This document shows, piece by piece, positions 12,430-21,127 of a stretch of DNA of 64,000 bases (the first letter of the stretch is position 1; each line of letters starts with the position of its first letter). The position numbers were made by a program, and so were the translations under genes. This DNA comes from Phymatolithon calcareum (lineage: Eukaryota; Rhodophyta; Florideophyceae; Hapalidiales). The notes under the pieces were generated by a model that saw only the letters and a program-made list of their open reading frames with translations, was not told the origin of the DNA and made no database searches. The stretch spans positions 1,488,001-1,552,000 of the forward strand of contig OZ345380.1 in assembly GCA_977006965.1 (NCBI GenBank), written 5' to 3'.

Positions 12430-12790
12430 CTGCTGGAATATTATGTTCCTACATAGTCAGGGTCATTCTAAACATGATCATTGGTGTATTTAACCCTGCA
12501 GCAAGCAGGATATGACCATTGATGTGCCCAATATCCTATCTTATGCTGCCCTTCAGGGTTCCGTCTACTGGTAGCTTCTGGGTGACACACAAACACGTGT
12601 CAGCCAATGCCCAATGTAGAGTATACACAATTGACTCGAGGCTCAGCTCGAGGTTGATCTTAATCATTGCAGCAAATACGCCATCAGGTCCTGCAGATTT
12701 CTTCACTGGTGCTACGTTGGGCAAATTTCAATTCTCGCTTCAGAATAGTGCCAACTTATCCTTCTCAGCCTTCAATGTATCTTAATTAGG
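12430..12790 (-). mobile_element. Decayed LINE reverse-transcriptase fragment
   Basis: The minus strand reads KSAGPDGVFAAMIKINLELS, which matches the start of the palm region of non-LTR reverse transcriptases (K-x-GPDG-[IV]). About 30 residues later comes a P-x-x-x-K-G-S stretch typical of the following motif. A stop codon interrupts the frame near 12536. The downstream catalytic motifs are absent. It is of a different sequence type from LINE-A. Confidence 0.5.
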
Positions 12791-13224
12791 TGCCGCAAAC
12801 GCAAACTGTAGGTATCCTGTTAATACCATGGGCCCAGTGCTCTTCCTTTTTGCCCTCCCGACCGCGGCCGAATTCATTTCAGTATTCTTTTTAATCAGCT
12901 GTAGAATCTGCAGCCCTCTACGTTTCCGTGGTCGGGCAAAGAATGTTTCGTAGCTTTTCCTTCCATTCGTCCATTCTATTTTTAGGTATTTACTGCTTAG
13001 TTAGTGATATTCGTGCCACCTGTACTTGCAATTAGTCTGAAAGAAATTCTGTGTTACTTAATCTGTCTCTTTGGCTTAGAAGAAGGGGATCAAACGCTAC
13101 ATGATCAAGTTTTCCAAGCAAATCTGTGGCACTAGGAAGAATAACTCGGAACACGGATATGCTAAGGTTAGGGTTGCAAGAGACGCGACACTTTTGCAAT
13201 GTTACCGTACTAGCCTACGATATT

Positions 13225-13284
13225 AGCCCTGCCGTAGCGAAAGTGACTCCGATTTATCGGAGACACTATCGCTACGGCAGGGCT
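13225..13284. repeat. 60-bp near-perfect palindrome
   Basis: Left arm AGCCCTGCCGTAGCGA (13225-13240) and right arm TCGCTACGGCAGGGCT (13269-13284) are exact reverse complements. Inside them lie four pairing bases flanked by two mismatches, then CTCCGAT (13247-13253), two loop bases TT, and ATCGGAG (13256-13262). It could form a cruciform in DNA or a long hairpin in RNA. Confidence 0.9.
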
Positions 13285-13424
13285 CAACGTGTTGTCCAAG
13301 TCAAAGTGCAATGTCATTGTGCGCAACCCGGTTTTTTATTGAGTACTTGGGGAAGTGGGCCAAATACGCATATCATTGAGGTAATGCCTACTTCTAAAAG
13401 AAATTCGCATATCTCTCTATCTTC

Positions 13425-13575
13425 CCCTCATCTCCCAGGATCACAAAAACGGGGACTGGAAGGCGTGGTGCTGTGCTGCCTTCTTTCGTTGCCTTCCCTC
13501 GCCGTCGTAGTGAAGGACAGTATTGAAAGTATCTCCCATTTCAGAAGAACCTGATGGATTGTCACTTGGCCTGGG
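13425..13575 (+). repeat. Dispersed repeat shared with 59340-59510
   Basis: The block from CCCAGGATCACAAAAACGGG to the stretch around CCCATTTCAGAAGAACCTG matches the reverse complement of about 59340-59510 over roughly 150 bp with moderate divergence. The second copy lies just outside the MULE at 59618. The parent element is unknown. Confidence 0.55.
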
Positions 13576-13794
13576 CTGATGCAAAATCCGGGCGGCGGTA
13601 ACCCAGACCAATGGAAACCTACTGTATGTTAGGTGCTGCAAAAAACTGTATGACTATAATATCCTTTGCCGGTTTCCGTGAAGAATGTGTTCTCCCGCGA
13701 TCTAGTTCGCCAATAATTTGATGTTGCATCCCTTCGGCAGGTACTGTACAGATGAATTGGTGTACAGTACAGTACCATTGTCCAACCGTGGTAG

Positions 13795-14134
13795 TTGAAT
13801 CACCAGGCTAAACGCCTCCACTGCGAAGTTTATTCACTGGAAAAATAGGGCTTCACGGTGAAACATGCGAGTCGTCTCGCTTGTCCCATGCAAGATCATC
13901 CTGATCGGCGAAGCTATCATTGCCCAGATTCGCTCATTCGCAGAATCTGAGTTATGATCTCGACCCACGGCATTGGCTCTCCCCGCATGACGCACAACAT
14001 CGAAAGTTCTGCAAGAAAATTCTCATGTAGTTTTTGCAATATCTCAGCCATGCAATGCAAGTTTGCTCTCGCATTGTCCGTCTAGGAGATTGCCCCGTGA
14101 TCTTTGTTTCTTTCTGAGGCACTTGGACCCAGTC
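13795..14134 (+). promoter_or_regulatory. Conserved 5' flank of oxygenase copy 1
   Basis: About 340 bp upstream of the start codon is conserved at 35510-35848 and, inverted, at 56761-57130. The conserved span ends a few tens of bases before each open frame. It must contain the promoter and 5' leader carried along in the duplications. I see no TATA box at a fixed position, so no individual element is named. Confidence 0.4.
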
Positions 14135-15940
14135 ATGACGACCGCAACATTCATCTCCGTTGCGCCACTGGGTTCTCAATCTCGAGCATCCCATTCGCTG
14201 TCCTCCTTGCGGCCTCGCATCCCTGTCACATCTCACCGCCAAGCGGGGAGTCGGAGAGCCTTCTACAGTCCATCAATGAATGTCTCTCCGTCTCCAAACG
14301 TTGAAGCCACCGCAATCCCCGTGTCAGCGCCTTTTGACTGGACAAACAGATGGTATGCCATCTTATGGGAAGAGGACTTCGATTCCTCGAAACCGTACGC
14401 ATTCACCCTCTGGGATCGCCCTCTGGTTATGTTCCGCGACGCTTCCACGGGCCGTTTTACTGTCTTCGATGACCGCTGTCCGCACCGAGCCGCACCCCTA
14501 TCCGAAGGACGCGTCTATGTTCGCCCGACAGGTGACACCGTCCTGGAATGTGGGTACCACGGCTGGACATACGGCTGCACAGGGGCTTGCGTCCGGATTC
14601 CACAGACAGAAGTGCCGGGGAAGGACGTGCCAATTCCGCAGGCCGCTCATATGCCGAGAGTTTATGAGACACTTGTTCGCATCGGAATCGTATTCGTGTG
14701 GTTTGGGGAGGACAAGGCCGATGAGGGGAGGTTGAGGCTGCCCGAGTGGTTGGAGAGGGGATATGGGACCAAAGACGTTTTTGTCTGGCGAAATTTGACG
14801 AGGATACTCCCTTATGACTTTTTGACGTTCCATGAAAGTAAGCATTGCTCTTCAGCTTAAGGCGGAATGATTTTAGGAGCGTAATCTGACGACCTTTTGC
14901 GATGTTTTTTTTTGTGATGTTATGGTGCTGTTTCGCAGAGTGCGTTGGCTGATTGTTTCGTCGATTGACTTGGTGCATTTTATTTCCTGACGACCACTGA
15001 CCATCTATATGCTATTTTTTCTTTTTTCTCCATCACGCACAGTGTTATCGATTCCGCACACGTTCCCTTCAGTCATCACGGTTCGGGCCAGGGCGACCGC
15101 AACAAAATCAATGCGAATGGCTTCGAACGTCCGGAACCTGGTCAGGATGGTGCATTTTCCGTTAGGTTTCGCACCAGTAAACCGGATATTTTGCAACACG
15201 TGAACTATACCCCTCCGAGTTATGTGTACTACGCCTTTGGTGCGGAATCGGAAGGTGCCGACCCGCGGTTTTCGCTGTTCACGATGGGCTCCCCTGCCGG
15301 CCGCGGCAAAACTAGGGCGCTGACGTTCTTCGTCTCGCTCAAGTTGCCGATACTAAGCCTATTGAAGCTGAAAGCCTCGCCGCGCTGGTGGGAGCACACG
15401 CAGTCAAATGTGATCTTGGATTCGGACGCGGGACATCTGCGAGGACAGGAGAGACTAATGCAGGTTGAAGAGAATGATGGATTCGGGGGCGCATGGAAAC
15501 GAGGGGGCTACTTTTGCGCGAACGGACTGTGGGATAGGCCTGTCGTTTATCTTCGCGAGTGGATTGATGCCAATGCCATAAGTATGCCGTGGACGACGAA
15601 GCCGCTAGTGCCGACTGTAGGCGAAACGCTACAAAGGGAAGAAATCATAGACAGGTTCACTTCCCACACGCGGGATTGCAAAAGTTGCATGGGCGCGTTG
15701 CGTACGATGCGGGTGATACGGATTGTTTGCGCTGTGGTCATTTTGATGGGGGCATTTACTGCCAGTTCTTCAGCGGTTGCGAGTGTTGCGGTAGGAAGAG
15801 CTGTACCCGCTGTATGGAAAATAGGCACAGGGGCTGGTGTGATTACTGTGTTGGCTTTGGTCGTGTTTGCAGCTTGCTCGAGGTGGATCCCGCTGCTCTT
15901 GTATACGAATATCGGCCATGAGCTTGCCACGGCGGATTAG
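14135..15940 (+). CDS. Rieske oxygenase, PAO/TIC55 group, copy 1
   Basis: Exon 1 is 14135-14837 and exon 2 is 15043-15940. The predicted protein is about 533 aa, close to plant pheophorbide a oxygenases. The first ~50 residues are Ser/Arg-rich like a plastid transit peptide. The Rieske [2Fe-2S] motif is C115-P-H117 ... C139-G-Y-H142. The mononuclear iron site follows the intron as D-x2-H-x4-H (DSAHVPFSHH, about 238-247). A C-x-x-C (CKSC, about 447-450) is typical of PAO, TIC55 and PTC52. Two C-terminal hydrophobic segments (about 460-480 and 498-515) suggest plastid membrane anchoring. Family members act on chlorophyll breakdown products or as inner-envelope redox proteins; the substrate here cannot be told. 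The splice junction is odd: GT-AG removal of 14838-15042 leaves 1601 coding bases, one short of a frame. I chose the ATG at 14135 because it aligns in all three copies. Confidence 0.8.
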
Positions 15941-16079
15941 GATGAGCCATGAGTTGGGAGGTGTCATCGGCTCGGAGAAAAAATCATTATCAAGCTCTTG
16001 GGATAACAATGTTACAGGAACTTGAAGTTCAAAGAGTAATACAGTCCGTGAGGAAGCTTTTAGAATGACAGAATTAGTG

Positions 16080-16252
16080 GGTGAGCACTGATTTCTTCAC
16101 GAAAGTGGTATGCTTGAAGAGTGGAGTGCACCAAAAAGGGAAGCTCATTCTCTCTCAATCAAAGCTATTGTCTCCTTCAAGGCCTTTCTTGTCACATCAC
16201 GGAACCTACAACCATGGGCTAATAGAGAGTGGATATGCTTCTTCTTGATGGC
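16080..16252 (+). mobile_element. Degraded fragment downstream of copy 1, probably LINE-C family
   Basis: A stretch reading WSAPKREA.S.SIKAIVSFKA is conserved downstream of copy 2 (37830-37960) and more weakly downstream of copy 3. It weakly resembles the APNQRREILAFKML segment of LINE-C (near 48300) and lies in the right order relative to the clearer LINE-C-like fragment at 18969-19422. The hAT element separates the two pieces. Confidence 0.35.
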
Positions 16253-16521
16253 TACAGCACCAGGGGCCAGCCCCAATACATTTGTACTGCAATTAATTGC
16301 AATATACAATAGGAATAGAACATTGTAGCGTGTCGGTCGTATTGCAGTACGTATTGAGCTTGATGCACTATTGTATTGGACTGCACAACGGCTTACGTTT
16401 CGCACTCAGAGCGCTTGATTCAAATAACATTTGGCTTATCTTCTTAATCGAAGGAGGAAGCTATCCTGGTCAGAAATTCGGCGTTGCGCGCCGCCGGCCC
16501 CGACACTTTCCACAGCCCACA

Positions 16522-18319
16522 ATGAACTCTGCCTCACCGAACCCTACCCCAAAGGACATAGTGTCCTCGCTGATGACCTTTGTCGACCGCGGAACGCAAC
16601 TTGTCCATGACAGTACAAGCGGACGCTCGCTCACGAAAGCGTATATCAAGTACCACTGTCCTAAGCCTGGCTGTATCAACCCTATTGTCAAGTTTCTGGA
16701 AAAGTCCGGGTACCACAACCCTTACCAACACCTGCGCTCATGCGATGCTAAAGGTCGACCTCGCTCAGATCAAGACTCTGTTCTCAAGAGTTTGTTCATC
16801 GAGGCACGCACCGAGAGTCAGCGCCGAGGAGGTACTATTCTGTTACGATTTTCTATTCATGCACTTTCAGACTATGATAAGTCAATGTATGGGTACATGG
16901 GATTTGTCGTCATGAAGAGTCAGATGGTGTCGTCCATTGTTGACTCAGAGGTTCGGCAGGTTTCAAAATTCTCAGTGCCTATCAAAGTCACAACGTTTGG
17001 AGACGTGATGTTCAAGGTAGTCGCGCTGGTTGAGAAATGTATTGCCATGGAAATGCGTGGCACGCACGGAGCATTGGTGCACGACGGTTGGAGTTCTAAC
17101 GGAACTCATTACGTTGGAGTATTCGTTTCTTACTGTACGGAGACATCGGTTCGTCTGAATCAATCGGAGTCATTCGCCTCCGTGCAGAGGGTCACGCTCA
17201 TTGGACTCGCACCGGTGCGCCAGTGCACGGTTTCGGGGATTGAAGATGATGGCAGTGTCGAAGAAACCACCTTCAATGCTGAAGTTCACGTGAAGTACTT
17301 CACCGACCTTTGTAGAACTACAGTCAGGAAATGGAAGAGTGGTTTGTCTGTTCGATTGCAGACAACACGAGTACCAACTTACGGGTGGCGCGGTTGGCGG
17401 GTGTGCCGCATGAGGGATGCTCGAGTCACAAACTAAATCTCGAAGTTAACGCGATGGTCGCCAAACACCCGGACCTCAAGAAAACAATTGAATCTGTACA
17501 CAAAACTATGAAGACGGCGAAAACCGGGTTGAAGAACGCGGCTATCTTGAGGAATTTGACTGACCTCAAGCCCGTCATGCACAACGAAACGCGGTGGTCC
17601 GGTAAGGTTCACATGCTACACCGATTTGGAAAAATTCGACACGAGCTAATTGAGGCCAGCACCGATGAGCATGCGGACATTCCCATCGACATAAACGAGA
17701 CGTTTGCAAGAAAGAAGACTGGATATGAGAAGATGTTGCGCGAGATTGACGTGGTCACAAAAGCGCTGCAAACCCGTGGGCATACGCTAGCAGCGTGTCG
17801 TGATGACTTTGATACTCTCATGGACTCGGTGGAAGCAGAGAAAGGCGTTCCGTCGTCGCCTTTCTACAGGTGCAAGCTCGACAAGAAATAAATCGCTTCT
17901 ATTGCTAGCATCATTCATGATTCATCTTTCGAGAACGGAGTGGTGAAGCTTCAGAAAGGAAAGGCCAACGACGTACTTCCTTACGAAAGGGAGGCTCTTA
18001 GGAATCTGAAGAAACCGGCACGCGCTCCACCGGTATCGAACAATGTTCGCAGCACATTGACAATGACGGAAAACTATCCAAACGGTGGAAGAGGAACGAT
18101 AACAGTGCGGGCTACATTGATTGCTCCTTCATTCTCGGCTCATTTGCGGAGGTTGAGCGGCTATGGAGCTTAGCTAAGTACGTTTTGACTGCTCATCGGC
18201 GCTCGATGACTCCGCAGCTATGTGAGGCTCTTGTTTTTCCGAAAGTGAACGATCGCTTTTGGGACGCTCAGCTAGTGAATGAGGCCATCTATGTGTGTCG
18301 TCCAACGCCACTATCATAA
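16522..18319 (+). pseudogene. hAT transposase, frameshifted
   Basis: From the ATG at 16522 the frame has a BED-like zinc finger (CPKPGC ... HNPYQHLRSC), then HDGWSSNGTHYVGVF, a conserved hAT block. It shifts frame near 17330 into CSIADNTSTNLRVARLAGVP, HEGCSSHKLNLEV and NETRWSGKVHMLHRF, all hAT-like. A TAA at 17889 and another frameshift near 18100 precede the C-terminal dimerisation segment (FAEVERLWSLAKYVLTAHRR). The last codons and the stop overlap a separate dispersed repeat starting near 18293. With at least two frameshifts and one stop it cannot make an active transposase. Confidence 0.8.
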
Positions 18320-18700
18320 TCTCCATTTCTTATAAAACTAGCTCCCTTCAAATTGTCATTACAGCTTGCATTTACAGCAAGCCCTTACAGATAGCATTAC
18401 AGTCATTACAGTACCGTAGGTTTCGATGCGTACTTACACCATGAAGGATCACCATGGGCAAACCCTAGAATCGCTACTTACAGATGCTTTACACTGCTTA
18501 CAGCTCACAGAGACTTACACTGTAAGAATTACAGTGTAAGCGACTTCCACATTCTTCCATTGATCCATTTTTCATTCTTCCAAGGCATCCTTTGATCCAA
18601 TTCTTTTTCTATAAAGGTCGCCGCGAACCGCCGCCCTCGACGTCTTGCCAGGGAACAACCCGACCACAGCCAGTGTGTCAACTTGTGCGTTTCGAACTCC
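18293..18700 (-). repeat. MITE-like repeat M1, copy 1
   Basis: Related copies lie at 27621-27898 and 60415-60721 (plus strand). All share one end with a GTGGCG-TTGGA-CGCCAC hairpin (here the complement CGTCCAACGCCAC), internal TTACAG/CTGTAA motifs, the block TACGGTACTGTAATTA and the other end GTCGGGTTGTTCCCTGGC...CGCACAAG. This copy sits at the 3' end of the hAT transposase frame. The unequal lengths (about 280-410 bp) reflect internal insertions and deletions. Confidence 0.65.
18514..18540. repeat. Perfect 12-bp inverted repeat in M1
   Basis: CTTACACTGTAA, three bases GAA, then TTACAGTGTAAG. The arms are exact reverse complements. A partial version (CTTACAGTGTAAAC) occurs in M1 copy 3 near 60520. 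Confidence 0.9.
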
Positions 18701-18968
18701 ACACTATGGTGTTCGCAGAGACCGCGCCGAGGCTCGCCTGCGAGTCCATGAGGAGCGCGAAGGAATTGTTGATTGAAGTAGCATGAAAACTAGCGTGGTA
18801 TCTATTTTAAACCACGTATTGTTGAACTCAAAGTATTGGAATGCGCCATTGCACACTCGTCAGGTCCATCAGTACGTATTGATCCGAACATAGAACGTAA
18901 GCCGCTATTGCGCATTGCACTTCATAGAAAAATACATTGCAATGTAATTGGGCGAGCCTGTACAGCAC

Positions 18969-19422
18969 CTGCACCTTAGTAGAAAGGAAAACACCATGAG
19001 CATTTTGTCGAAACCAAGAGAAGAGCGAAACTTCAGAGAGTTAGGGGCAAGTCGGAGTATTAGCGCGATGGTGCAAAGAGTACAGTTTGGAGCTCTTCAA
19101 ACATATATAGATATGGAAATCCCCAGAGCAACTCCGAAAAATACTGTTTGCAAAGGAAGATGGCCCGCTCTAAGGAAGAGGAAAGAGAAAAATACCGTTC
19201 GACAAGCCAGACGCTATCCTGGATATCCTCAGGTTTTCTAAGGTGCTCATCCCAGCTGACTATAAAATACGCTTGTGGCAGGTTCCCTCAAGTGAGCACG
19301 ATGCTAATTTTCGCGACCACTGCATTTCCTTTCCCGTTTGCTGACCCATTCCGGGATATGACAGCAAGGCAGAGTCTGTAAGGAGTGCAGCAAGCGCTTG
19401 TGTCTTTCGCGTCTGTACGCCA
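18969..19422 (+). mobile_element. LINE-C-like 3' fragment downstream of oxygenase copy 1
   Basis: Reading in shifting frames, it keeps ILSKPREERNF, IPFDKPD and YACGRFPQVSTM. LINE-C has the corresponding order: KHIQ..QSAEMLR, IP-stop-DKTSELPAIL and YVCGRFPQVSTT (48470-48680). Copies follow all three oxygenase genes in the same orientation. It shares sequence with copy 2 up to 19422/38439 and with copy 3 up to about 54331. Confidence 0.6.
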
Positions 19423-20586
19423 CGAACCTTGATCGTAATTAAGGACCTACACCCCCATATTAGATTTTCACTTTTATTTTTTATGAGCTTGGGAATCCGA
19501 GAAGCTCATTGGACACTTTCTGTTATGGCAGTACATAATTGGCTAAGCAAAAAAAGTCCTCGCGCCGTGGAAACTAAAATCGGGACAGCTCCTTAAACGC
19601 GCAGTTTAATACAACTTCCTGATCCGGTCTTCGCATTTTGGAAAATTTTATAGAGATCCAAGAACGTATGTTACGCAAATACTGAAAAAAAGCAAAGACG
19701 AGGGATGAAATAAGGAGTGTATAGCACTTTTCGTAATTCTGCTCTTGAAAAAGAATCGCCTACAAAGATGGACAATTATCTCGAAAAGGACACGTTTAAT
19801 TTCTTATTGCCTCGGTCAAAAGTTTCGAATGGTTGTAGACTAACACAGGAATACTGTAAATTTGGTAAAATCGAACGTCTAGGTGGCAACAAAGTTCGCG
19901 CCGCGAGACCAAAAGGTTTTTAAAATCGGCAAAGGAACAGGCGAAAAATATAGTAAAATTCACGTTGCGCCCCGACGAGAAGCTGAAACTGTTCGAAGGA
20001 AACAGATTAAGCATTTTTTTGTAATGATTGATTAGAGCCGAGCATTGGAAACTTTTGCTGCCTTCATATTTGAAAATATTTCACTTGTTACTACACATTT
20101 TCTTGAAACTGGATGCAGTCCCGTCGGTGTAAACGATATAATTAAAATTTTCATCCAGTTTATGAGCATTGTTTCGGCCAGTGAGAGCGCTTCAAAGATG
20201 GGGAAGTAGGTCCTGAAGTGGATTTTATTTAGAAGGTACCATGTGTCCCAATTGAAGGCAAGTCGGCACCTTTCTTTCTTGTATACTTTATCGTCGATTC
20301 TTTTTCTTATTGGCTCTTATTCTTGCTTTTTTTGATTCATTCTTACTGATACTTGCTTTTCATTGATTCATGCTTTTATTGATACTTGATTATTTACGGG
20401 GAAAGATCATCCTTGGTTCTTGCATACGTGGTTCCGCTATAATCCCTAAACTCAGCGCTTATCTACTCTGTCAAAGCTTATCTTGCAAATTTGAGCGGCT
20501 TATGCGAGCGTGTTCCTGAATTTTGGTCCTTCCCCAAGAACCTTGATCGCGATCCACATGGAACGCCGAATCAGAGGCAAGTGACT
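19423..20586. other. AT-rich stretch, no gene recognised
   Basis: Short open frames only. A TGCTTTT.ATTGAT.CTTG-type repeat occurs near 20310-20390. Nothing matches other parts of the window. Confidence 0.5.
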
Positions 20587-21003
20587 CTAGTTGCGTTCTC
20601 TACGCGATCCGCTAAGCCACACGGGAACGTGTACCATGCGCATGTAGAGCTTGTGTTTTTCCTTTGCCAGTACAGTAGTACATAAGATAGTGTCCCTTAC
20701 TCTAGTAAAGGAAGAGGTTTCTGCATTTCGGCTCGAGTGCTTCGATGGTACGTGCATCAAGCCTGTGAGTCTCTTCGACTGTGCAGAGTTTGAGTTCTTC
20801 TCACCCTTCTTGACCGCAACCGCTTCGACACACAAGCCATTTCGGTGACAATCGCGCCCAAGTTTCTTTTTTCCCTTTTTGTGCGTCCGTTTCAAGGTCG
20901 ACGGTCCAGACAAGGTTGCTGTATCAAGGACGAAGCCGGCGTCCGTCCGCATGAAGATGATTGTAACGTCGGCGATACTATCGCCGTACATATCCATCCT
21001 CAC
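20587..21003 (-). repeat. Repeat R2, copy 1, with a conserved minus-strand ORF
   Basis: The second copy is at 39409-39822. Both keep a minus-strand frame with DSIADV.II.MRTDAGFVLD, TAT..GPSTLKRTH.KGK, and a downstream K-rich segment ending near T/S-K-R/G-LTG. Conservation of the peptide with scattered base changes points to coding in this direction. D-V-x-I ... L-D followed by basic residues recalls nuclease-like C-terminal domains of some reverse-transcriptase proteins, but I cannot assign it. In both places it is followed on the plus strand by LINE sequence. Confidence 0.5.
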
Positions 21004-21127
21004 AAGGGCGAATGATCGCGTCGTGTCATCTGGACGATCGCTAGAGTTCCGGCAAGGCTATCGAGTGTTCTTTAGCGGAACAGTATTGTCCTGTTCTGTA
21101 ATGCCACTCGCGGGCGCAGCAGAATGC

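Larger units (their letters stand above)
16261..18960 (+). mobile_element. hAT DNA transposon with 8-bp target duplication
   Basis: The 8-bp duplication TACAGCAC flanks it (16253-16260 and 18961-18968). Termini are CAGGGGCCAGCCCCAAT on the left and, as reverse complement, CAGGCTCGCCCAATT on the right. A CAGG start, imperfect inverted ends and an 8-bp duplication are hallmarks of hAT elements. Subterminal regions are rich in GTATTGC/GCAATAC repeats. The matching position downstream of oxygenase copy 2 (about 37970-37990) is unoccupied, so insertion followed the duplication or hit only this copy. Length is 2,700 bp. Confidence 0.85.

Noticed and set aside
14838-15042. Reading the 205-bp oxygenase intron as a small inserted transposon with an AGT target duplication
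   Set aside because: The AGT repeat fits, but strong donor-like (GTAAG) and acceptor-like (T-rich then AG) signals are present in all copies and there are no inverted ends. Kept as an intron with an unusual junction.
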